From assembly GCF_037975245.1 (NCBI RefSeq), contig NC_092574.1:1705001-1769000 (forward strand): 64,000 nt of DNA, given 5' to 3'. The notes beneath the pieces were generated by a model. The model had not been told where the DNA came from, ran no database searches, and saw nothing but the letters and a program-made list of their open reading frames with translations. This document shows, piece by piece, positions 51,369-61,200 of this stretch. The stretch's first letter is position 1; every line of letters begins with the position of its first letter. Both the position numbers and the translations under genes were made by a program. Source of the stretch: Apostichopus japonicus. Its lineage: Eukaryota; Echinodermata; Holothuroidea; Aspidochirotida; Stichopodidae.

Positions 51369-51730
51369 CAGTGGCGGAGCGTCCATGCATACAGTCAGGG
51401 GGGCGAATGCCACCCCTGACGGACTCAAATGGACTGCTGGCTCCCTTTTCGGCTTTTTACCACGTTTTACTTATTCGCGATTATTTAATTTTTTATTGCG
51501 CTTTCATCTACCTATTGACATTTGTCACATTTTTGACACCTATTTATTCTTCGTTTATCTGCAAATAAGCCAGGAAAGGGTCATTTCCGGCGATCTAGGA
51601 AGTATCTTTACTCAAAAAATTTCTGTACGCTCCGCGCCAACCTGTGGTGGCGCTCCGCTTAGATAGTGTCGAAAGCGCCCCTACAGACCATTCTCGCCCC
51701 CCTTGACCAATACCCCTAGCTCCGCCACTG
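51369..51730. mobile_element. hAT-like MITE with GTCTTAAG target duplication
   Basis: A 362-bp element with perfect 12-bp inverted ends (CAGTGGCGGAGC / GCTCCGCCACTG) and an exact 8-bp duplication GTCTTAAG at 51361-51368 and 51731-51738. The interior has frames open for 65-118 codons on the plus strand, but they resemble no protein and overlap the ends, so I treat them as chance. Related to 30251-30737. Confidence 0.92.
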
Positions 51731-53229
51731 GTCTTAAGTTATATCAATCATATATAATTCTTAACAATGCATCTTCTCATATAATCGACTTGAGACCTAA
51801 CTGTTGAATCTGTGATAATAGAACAACAGACGGGGAATTATAGAATCCGTTCTGTTTTCCTTGTTATATAACTGCATAAACACTTTACCCAATAAGCTTG
51901 AAGTAAGAAATATTGTATTAACGGCTTTAATATATATGATTCAGTTGGAACGAAAGGATGATACTGCCATGGGCACTTAAGGGCGTCCGTACTAGCAGCC
52001 GGGACTGCTCAACATCATACTACATTTGTTGCTGGCGAAGGATTGTTTTGACCATAAGTACCTGCCAAACATAATTAAAACCGAACTGAAAAAAAATATG
52101 CTAATAAAGGCGGCTTGCCTAGAACACTCTTGTGGGGAACGGGTATTTATTCTGTTTATCTTGTGAACATCGCTTCTTCTTTATCCTATAATTATTGGCG
52201 CTTATTTCTCCGACATTTCTTCCTTACCTGCATATAGTCATATGAATCACGATGGTCTTTACAAAGGATCATATCCAATACTCTGCATAGGCCAATGTAG
52301 GTAATAAATAAAGTACATGACAAAGGTTTTCCTCGAAACAGTATATCTAATTCAAAATATCCTTATAATCACAAATCGTTCCATCTAAGGTTAGGACGTA
52401 ATCATACATTTGAAAACGATCAAATATTAAATATTTTCCTTAAGATCAATAGGCCTTCCGAAATGAAATCCCATCTTCCTTGGGAATAATTGTTCGTAAT
52501 CTGTTTTTAATTCCCTCCATGAACCCACTCAAGTGGTTTATCAGTTTAGCTTTTTTCTCCTACGGCCTTTGAATTCCTTATTGACGTGATTTTAAGCTTT
52601 CATCTTTTAAAACGTTCGTCAGAGTAGTCTTTCAGCAGACCGCCTCTACCGTATGGTGGCTGCATGTAGGGGCGTTTGCAAACACTCAGACGCCTAAGAA
52701 ATTGCAGTCATACATCAAACCAACAGATTGGGAACTTGATAGCAGATAATCCGAACTTTGAGCGTTTTTCATACTATGTCTGTCATCCATAGCTCTGGGC
52801 ACATCGTTTCCGTATTAATGGGCTGCTAAGAATATGTCATGCGGCAGTCGCGTAATATAGATGGTGGTGATATGACCTACACAATCGATCATATTTATGA
52901 CTTTCTCCCTATATGTTCTTCATATTTCACCAAGTAGCATCAAACCCATATGCCCGTATGCGTATGTGCCTGGTGATGGAGTCTCTTCATAATGACAATA
53001 CCAGGTAAATGTGGTCCAAATGATTCGATTTTTTTTTGCAGCAAACGATTAAAGCTTTCTGAATGTCAAACTTGATTAAGTTCTTGAAATTGTCATGGAA
53101 CCACAATATCTGATTTCAACATTAAGCACATCTACCTACACTTGCTAAGACGTTTCATTTTGCGAGACTTTATATAATAAATATATATATATATATATAT
53201 ATATAAAATACACAATTGTAGTGAATTGG

Positions 53230-53325
53230 AAAATCCGGAACAGTAACAAAACTTCCAGCCTCCCACCGGGATTCGAACCAGGGCCTCTCGCTTTATATGC
53301 GGACTCCCTAACCACTATATATATG
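53230..53325 (-). mobile_element. tRNA-derived SINE head or tRNA pseudogene
   Basis: On the minus strand a D-arm-like TAGTGGTTAGGGAGTCCGC and a perfect B box, GGTTCGAATCC (plus-strand 53269-53279), have tRNA spacing. The would-be acceptor stem is a TATATA run and does not pair, so this is a degenerate tRNA-derived sequence rather than a functional gene. Confidence 0.55.
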
Positions 53326-53405
53326 TAACGTTAGACCCCTAACAAAAGTATTTTTTAAAGCTTTAGTAGTTTTTATAACCCTCCAATTGGAGGCAATATC
53401 CTGAT

Positions 53406-53779
53406 CAAGGGCGTAGGAACCGGGGGGGGGGGGGGCTGGGGGGGGGCGCCAGCCCCCCAGTGAAAAATGTGGAGGGGCGGAAGTATCATTCCGCCCCCCC
53501 ACTTCGCAAGTCAAAAAACCCCTTTTTCATTTCCAAATGAGAAAAAAAATCTCATTTGGAGCACCAAATTGCATTTAAGGCCAGGTGAAAATACAAAATT
53601 AAGTTTACAAAATGGAGTGGGTGTTGAAGTGTGCTATATTGCACCAAATTGCATCTGAGGCCACCTGGAAATGCAAAAAAATCCAAAGAGGAGGGGGATC
53701 CCCCTCCCCTTAGACCCCTCCCCCAGGCCGGCCATCAGTCTTCAGCCCCCCCACTCAAAAGTAACTTCCTACGCCACTG
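53406..53779. mobile_element. hAT-like MITE with ATCCTGAT target duplication
   Basis: A 374-bp element with imperfect inverted ends (CAAGGGCGTAGGAAC / TTCCTACGCCACTG) and an exact 8-bp duplication ATCCTGAT (53398-53405 and 53780-53787). The interior has a G-rich tract after the left end and a direct repeat, GCACCAAATTGCATTTAAGG at about 53561 and GCACCAAATTGCATCTGAGG at about 53641. Non-coding and non-autonomous. Confidence 0.88.
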
Positions 53780-54129
53780 ATCCTGATATTTGAGTACATT
53801 GGTTTTGTGTATTGATGCAATCAAGCGTCCTCTCTCAAACTACACAAGTGGTGGGGGAGCCCCCCCGGGGGGGGGGAGCAAACAACTGGGGTGATTTTGG
53901 AAGTGCAAAACGCTCCTTCATTGATCGTGAAATCTTGTGGGTCCCCCTACCACATTCCACGCTACATCTGTGAAACAAGTTTGAATTCGTGAATATTTTA
54001 ATTATTACATGAAATTCAAAATTGCGACAAAACTTTAATATCATAAAACCATTCTTCAAGGCTTCGACTCCGAGACCAACGTGCTGTGTCTATAGCTGAG
54101 CAACAACATTAACCACTTTCTGGAAATGT

Positions 54130-54470
54130 TGACTGTGTATCGACGTAAGCACTTATTCCTCGAAATTTCTACTTTTTATTTGTTCTTTTTAATAGTCGAA
54201 ATTTGTAACAAAATTATTGTGAAAATTGCAACTACTGTATCTCAAAACTTCCACTACTTATGTCGAAACTTCTACGACTAGTTTGCACTAAATAATGTTA
54301 AATTAAAATAAAAATGTCCACATCCCCATGGATATTTCGACTGTTAATGTTGTCTTTCGATCTTTGGGGATGCTTCAATCTTGAAATTTAGATAAAACAA
54401 ACGGTACTTCCATGTCAATTCTTGTGGAAATTTCGATAAAAAAAATCGGAAAATTCGACGGATTAATAAG
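54130..54470. repeat. Degenerate short-period repeat (TCGAAATTTCTACTTTT type)
   Basis: Loosely repeated TCGAAATTTCTACTTTTTAT, TCGAAATTTGTAACAAAATT and GTCGAAACTTCTACGACTAG, matching the phrases at 16585-16920. A weaker stretch lies at 7720-7870. Confidence 0.5.
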
Positions 54471-54546
54471 GTAAAATGTACTAAGAAATTTATAATTTTA
54501 TTGCCTGACACTGTTTACTACTACTACTACTACATAATTTCAGCTG

Positions 54547-54649
54547 AATAACCAATGCCGTGGAGTGCACCCCTTGGTTAAGTAATCAATGTTGGGGAGT
54601 GCAACCCTTGGTTAAATAATCAATGCCGTGAAGTGCACCCTTGGTTAAA
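54547..54649 (+). repeat. Three-copy tandem repeat, unit about 34 bp
   Basis: Three neighbouring copies of AATCAATGCCGTGRAGTGCA followed by CCCTTGGTTAA, with small differences. A short direct repeat with no coding sense. Confidence 0.85.
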
Positions 54650-56569
54650 AAGTGAGCGGAAAGAGCCCAACCAGTTTTCAAAGCGTGTGTGTGTGGAGGG
54701 AGGGGGTGTGGGTGGGGGGTTGGAGAGGGGGTACCCCTTTCGCTGTTCCTACGCGTATGTTTTTAAACAATATGGTGAGAATATAGTACCTATATACGCT
54801 ACTTTGTATCCATAAACTGGATTACAGAATTCCAAGGGTTTTCTCTTCTTGTTAACATGATATTTCAGTAGGGGACAATTGCTATGCCCGAATCTTTATA
54901 AAGGTTCTCTACTAAAATCTTATCGGGTGTCTAGGGCCGTTTCTTATCGGATGTCTGGGGCTGGGGAAGTAGCGTTGCAAGGAAAGGGAAGTGGAAGTGC
55001 AACCACATAAATGGGAGAGTCCGAATGGGTGAAAACAGTGTTGGCATACCTAGACGACCGGATATGGCACTCTAGGGTTTTCTATGTTGAGGACAGGATT
55101 TCCATTTTGTTGGATATCAGGAGAGAATGTATATATCTATATTTTTGTGTCGGCTTCGGTTGATGAACTTGCAACCTGGCCTCTCGAGGGAGTGTACAGT
55201 AGATCGATTTTGAGACCGATTAGGTTTTTATGAGACCGATTGCAGTGACTGAACGATTAACGCTTTAAACGGGGACGAATTGCTTTATAATTACAGCTGG
55301 TTACCGTGGTTACGTGTAGGAAGTATATCCAATTGTGCCGACTGTTACCGACTGGGGGTTGCAAGGATGCGCCGAAGCCCCCGGAAGCGGCAGTATTTTC
55401 AGACAGCTCTTGGCCTTTGCTTGCTATTTTGAAGCTCATAAATACATGTCAGAAACAAGCTTCACTCTTCTTTTGTTCTGTGGAATATTTCCCAAAGCCC
55501 TGGAGTTGGGTGAGCTGCAGTGTTTGTGGACTCTTGAAGCCAATGACAACATTTGTGATAATTCTTCCTCATGTTTTACTACATTGATTTTCCGCTGGTT
55601 TCGCTCTATACCCCCCCCCCCCCCCCGCCCGGATACTTACCACTTGAGAAAAAAAAAAAATCGATTTTCAAGTTGTGTCAAGATGCCATGATGATATTGC
55701 TCCTCCCCTAAATTTCATTAAAACCATTCAAATCACAACTGCAACTGTGTAGACCTTTTACCGTTGTCAAAATGGACGGGTTCTTGGACATACCGGAGAC
55801 GCTACATGTAAGGATTAAATCTGGTAAAATTCCCGGCTTTCTTGACTATATTTAAGTTACTTTCAATTCTTAGGTATGGAAACTTTAACGTGCATGTTAT
55901 CAAGGGGGTAGAGAGGTACGTGGGAGCAAGGGAGTTGTGGTGTAAAGGGTAACACGATCATTTCATTTGTACTTTAAGACGTTTGTCAATGATGAAGCAT
56001 TTGAAGGAACCATACAGTGTAAAGAACAACTAAAAGGTTGTGGTAAAGAAGACGACATAACTTTGGGGCTTCAAAGTAGAAATTTTGTCCAGATTTAACT
56101 TTGAAATATACATGGGCCTAAGTTGGTGACTTCTTGAGTAGACATTTCCATTGTAAGGAGATGTGTGCTATAAATAGAGTATAAAGGAACATTAAGAGAT
56201 CGGCAATGGTGCATGTGCAAAACATTGCTAAATACTAATAATTTTTATTATTATTATTAAATACTAAAAACATTTCACAAAATATAAATTCTTGACAAAT
56301 TATGAAAGCCTCCTTGCAATCTCTTTTATTTCTAACAAGAATCATTTTTGATGTTACAGTATTTAAAACAAAGGTCATATAATTGACACCTCATACATGT
56401 GCTCCTTGAGGTACTTCATTGCATTAGTGAATGTTCAAAGTAATTTACAGGTAAAGAACAGAGATATGCATAACAACAGTCTCCATAGGTTCCATAAACA
56501 CATTCCATGTTGAATGATTCACATTCAAGAATGTGGCAAGACAACTCAACAGAGTAAAAATACAAAGAT

Positions 56570-57300
56570 GTTGAGTTTAAGTGTTGACAAATTTTTCAGA
56601 CTTTGACCTTTGTTGACCATGACCTCTTTTAAACACAAGATGATATTTGTACTCACAAAGGTGAAAATATGAATTTCATTGAAGCTTCCATTTTGAAGTT
56701 ATATTGTTTTGCAAGGTCTTCAGAATTTGACCTCCGTTGATCTTTGATCACAATAAAAAACCTGGGGTTGTCGCACTTATTATGATAAGATTCACATACT
56801 GTATAATGTATATGAACTTTTGACCAATTTTGAAGTTATCATGTCTACAAGGTTGTTTAGACGTTGATGTCTGCTAACATCGTACCTTCAACCTAAAACA
56901 AGTATCAACAGGATTCTTGTTCTTATTAAGGTGAATCCACACGACAAGTATTAAGTCCTTCCGAGCTTGGTTTTTGAGTTATGGTGCTTACAAAATTTTT
57001 ACAAACTTTCACTTATGTTGAGCTTACATGACCTTTGATCTCCACCAATTTTGACAGGGCTCTTGAACTTACTAAGGAACATCTACATGCCAAATATGAA
57101 GATCCACAAAGTTATGCTTCTTGAGTTATCATGTTTAGAAGGCTCTCAGACTTTGACCTCTATCTGCCCAAAGTGACCTTGATCTATGCCAATTTCTTAA
57201 GGGTTCTTGTACTCAATATGTCAAATTTACCAAGTGTCAATTTCAGTCAGCACATACTTTTTGAGTTTATCGTGTTTACAAGCAATCATACATACACAAT
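56570..57300 (+). repeat. Tandem array of about 124-146 bp repeats with TTTGACCT motifs
   Basis: Anchors of the form CAGACTTTGACCT recur near 56599, 56723, 56860, 57003 and 57149 (spacings 124, 137, 143, 146). Each is preceded by GAGTTATCATGTTTACAAGG-like and CCAAATATGAAG-like segments and followed by TTGACC...GACCTTTGATC. It lies just 3' of the OBI1-like exon. The motif resembles nuclear-receptor half sites (AGGTCA). Non-coding. Confidence 0.7.
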
Positions 57301-57485
57301 TAAATATGCACGCACACACAATCAAGACCACAAAGATACATCCCCTGCAGCAAAGAATAAAAAAAAAAAGCCAAATGGCTTTGTGATTCCTTGCCACCCT
57401 TTACTGAGAACACTTTATCATAGACAATGATTTCATTTGCACAGCCCAACCCAATTCAGTTATAGCAGGCACTAAGGGAAATCTA

Positions 57486-58239
57486 TCAGTGGTCACCTTG
57501 ATTAAATCCATTGTTTTTATCTGTTTTACTGATTCCAACATTTTCATCACTATTAGAGTTAAGCCTGCTTGGAGATTGACAGACTTGGGATAATACTCCT
57601 CTCTGGAGGTTGATCTCTTCTGTTTCTTCTTCATCCTTGTTGAGAAAACTTTGCAACTTTGTACTCATTCCATAGTCATCTTTGTCCATATCATTGGATT
57701 CATCTCCTAGTGGTGAAAGTCTCACGGAATCTGCAGTTCTCAAAGTAGAAATACTTGGTGTCTGATCTAACTTATGATTTAGTTTATGAGTGTTCGGATT
57801 GTAGTCAGTTTTAACAGACTTAATGCCACTGTTAACAACCATTATCTGTCTTCTCTTGAATGGGCTAGAGTCAGATAGTGGGTCATCTTCATACTCCTCC
57901 TCCTTCTCCCACCTATCAAAGACTTCCTTCTCTGCAGTATTGCTCCCCGTGTAGACCAAGGCTTTAACTGGTGGACGTTTTTCATCCTCAAAAAATCTGG
58001 TGGATGGAAGGGCTGTACATACTGACTTCTCTGTGAGAAACCTATTTTGTTTGGGATGGTTAGCTATTGAGATTGTAGCCAGGTTAAGTTCTCCATATCT
58101 GTCTTGATAAATCCTTAGCTGATGTTGAAGCTCCTCAACGTAAGCATCGCCCTTCCTTAGAGCTTTCTTTAACTGCGTTACCTCCTTCATGCATTGATCC
58201 ACTTTCACCTGTAATGCTGTTTGGGCATACTTCTCGAAC
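57486..58239 (-). CDS. OBI1/RNF219-like ORC ubiquitin ligase, partial (one exon)
   Basis: Minus-strand exon of about 250 codons, opening after the acceptor CTCCTTTTCAACAG|G at 58239 with one base of a split codon. The first 40 residues (FEKYAQTALQVKVDQ...TQLKKALRKGDAYVEELQ) closely follow human OBI1/RNF219, in which the coiled coil reads RFAVAALQSKVEQYERETN then RLKKALERSDKYIEELE. OBI1 is a nuclear RING E3 ligase that multi-ubiquitylates ORC3 and ORC5 to promote origin firing. The remainder is acidic and Ser-rich, with an FDRWEKEEEYEDDPLSDSS stretch and several SP sites, like the disordered tail of the family. The open frame ends at TGA 57486, and an AAG|GTGACC sequence just before it could be a donor, so the 3' border is uncertain. 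The RING and first coiled-coil exons should lie upstream (higher coordinates), but none could be recognised up to 64000. Family assignment rests on my recall of the human protein. Confidence 0.65.
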
Positions 58240-58261
58240 CTGTTGAAAAGGAGAAAAGTCA

Positions 58262-61200
58262 TAAACGTTAGTACATTTCTACAATCGATATGCCGATGCA
58301 GTTAATTGTCTGATATTTAATTTGGGTATGCACATCTTCTTTGATAAAGGAGAAAGTGCACTAATTGTTGAATCAATTTGCATGAATTTATTACTAGGTA
58401 ACAAGCAGTTGAAATATCTGACATGCTCTTGCAGTCTCAACCTCTCTGTTTTCTGCAACTTTTCAGAACTTGGCCTTCTACTTATATTGATGGAGCCCCA
58501 CACTGGCCACACATTCCCCACACAGAAGAGCCACTGTCATGGACATCCAATAAGATTAAAAGAAAACTTGTATCAAAACCATGATGCATTATTGTGCCAT
58601 GATACATGAGATTTATAGTTGAATTTATGCTGATAACACAGTTACAACAGGTCTCTGTATCAGAACATCACTCTACTAAAGCATGTTCACGAGCAATATC
58701 TGAGAACACATGTTCATAAAACACATACAATTTTAAGGATACTTATTCAGAATTTGAAATAGATTAAAACATGCATCAGACTTTGCAAGCTTCCTCCTAG
58801 AATGTAAACCCAAACAAATTCAAGCCAATGAAACTCATGCCTAGGAAATTATGTTAACTGACTGGTAAGGAATTATGCAGTGACCCTAGAGAGGGTCATC
58901 TAGGTCACAGTGCCAAATAGCTACCAGATATAGGCTAGGCTAGATCAGATAGCATGTAAAAGAGATGGTAAGAAAGGAATGAAGCTCTTAATGAATTTCC
59001 ACAGATAACAAGAATGCACAGGTCATTGGCAAGTTTCAGCTGACTAATTATCTTACCAAACTAGAAGCAGACGTGATTGGTTTTGAAGCTTGCACCATAG
59101 GAATATTAAAGATTAAGCTGTATGGATGTGTGAAAGTAGAAAAACTGGACTTAATGGACTGAATTTTGATTCCAAATGGAACAGAAATTCTCAACCAAGT
59201 GTAAAGATGAAATGCTGACTACTTTCTACATTTCACATTGACTGATGCTGTTTACCTACTATTTTGTCAGTAATGCTCACTTAGTTGGACTGCAATGTTA
59301 TGCAGTTAATAGTATGTGCTGTTCAAATTGACATCTCCTACACCACATCAAGCCAACTCTGGCAGTCTCTCTATTTGTTCATTTGACACGACATGGAATG
59401 TGTGAGGCAACTTTCTTGCAAACAAATTTTAACATATTGTTACTGTTCAAACTAATTGTCTTTAAGTGACAGTTGTACCATTTTTTATCTGAATCTAATC
59501 AGTAAATTTGTCTGTCTTGGCAGTCATAGTAATTTATCATTCTCTATTGTTCTCTAATAAAATCCTATTTATAGCAGTTGGTGTCTAACTTAACTAGCTT
59601 TTTATCATCATGATTTGTGATAGGATTGTAATGATTTGCCTCTCATTGCTGCTGTTCCTGAGTCCTCCTTATCTCTCTTCCTTTAATCCTTCAATACATG
59701 CTGACAATAGCTGCAATCTCTGCACTAGTTTCCTCCTCATCCTTCCGTTTCTAAAGTACTCCCTTTCAGCTCTACTAATATTCCTGAATATTTTACGATA
59801 TTTTGGGTCTTCCCCTTTGGTGGTTCGTCCATATTTCATGACTGTTTACTCTGCCTTCACTGCTCCAGAGCTTCAACTGTCACAAGTTTGACAAAGCCCC
59901 ATACCCGGGATCAATAACAGATCAATCACACCTCTGTACAGCACTATGGGAGACACCTTCACAGAAGTTATAATCAGCTTAACTTACAGAGTAGTGGATC
60001 AATATTTCCCTTCAGGATAAGTACGAATGGCTGTTAAAACGTGCCAACACAGAGACAGAGGCAAGCCAGAGGAAAGCTTGTACTAGCAAATTTGAGAATG
60101 GAACACCTCATTTCTTTAAAAAGGAGCAGGTTTTCTGATAAAGTAAAGAGTTCTTAGGAATGAATACAACCTTTCTGCATACATTAGGGTGAAAACAATG
60201 TTGGAGGGGGGGAGGGGGAAGAAGGGGAGGGGGACCGAGGGAGGGTATTATCTTGGTGTAATTTGTCCAGGCAAATTTTACCATACATGTCATCATGTTT
60301 TTTGGAATATTTATAAGGCAACAGGAAATGCTGTGAAGTGCATTTAGTAGTTTTTTTAAAATATGTTTAGTTTTCTGATACCTGTTGTATAGAGCTACAG
60401 TACTCAGTGTTATTCAAAATGAGATTGTATTTCATCAACCTAAAACACCTTCTAGATTCTTCACAATTTGAAGTTTAATGAGTATAAGAAACTGCATTTC
60501 ATTGAATTCTCAATATTTTCTCACCCAGAACAGTTTTTCATAATAACACACTACTCACATGAAAAAGGAAATTTCAAAATGATAAAACTTGCAACTGATA
60601 CTTAATTATTTGAAATGAAATTTGGCTAGTCCAGCTATAGACTGTAGCAGCCTTCATTATCAAATATTATTGAAAGCAAAGAATGCCTTTAAATTTTACA
60701 CGACAAATTGCAACTACCATCAAAGGGAAACATATAGAGAATAAGGTACATAAACAATATTACACGTGCAATATCTATCTAAATGGAATCTAGGCAAATT
60801 GGTTTATATGCAAATTATTGTAATAATTGATTATTTGTACTATCATTTATAAAAAGAGAAAGTAGCTTCATCAAAGTTAATTATACAATAATCTCCTTAA
60901 TTGAGCAATCAATATATGGGGCTAATTTGTAGAAAATTTGAGTAAGAAAGGTTATTATCAGTGAAAATTTGTAAATAACTGGAGACATTTTCCTTAACAT
61001 TCTCCATTTTCAGGGCAATGACATCTCAACCAGCATAAACAAACTTCCAAATTTTATGTGAAAAAGTTATTTTCACCAAAACTAGACTTTTTCCTACAGT
61101 AGCTGCTGTAAGAATTATCCTCTGGGATAAGAGAAAAGGAAATTGGGACAGCTTTTTGAGCCTCCCTTGCGACTTAATTCATATTTGCATGATATCGTAT

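Noticed and set aside
51310-51666. 118-codon plus-strand frame as a gene
   Set aside because: It lies almost wholly inside the hAT-like MITE with an exact target duplication and has no recognisable domain.
55335-55691. 118-codon plus-strand frame
   Set aside because: It ends in a C-homopolymer and A-run, overlaps another frame of similar length, and shows no family resemblance.
58279-58521. Next upstream OBI1 exon (KLQKTERLRLQEH stretch)
   Set aside because: The short coiled-coil-like phrase does not align with the expected OBI1 segment, and no proper acceptor/donor pair frames it.
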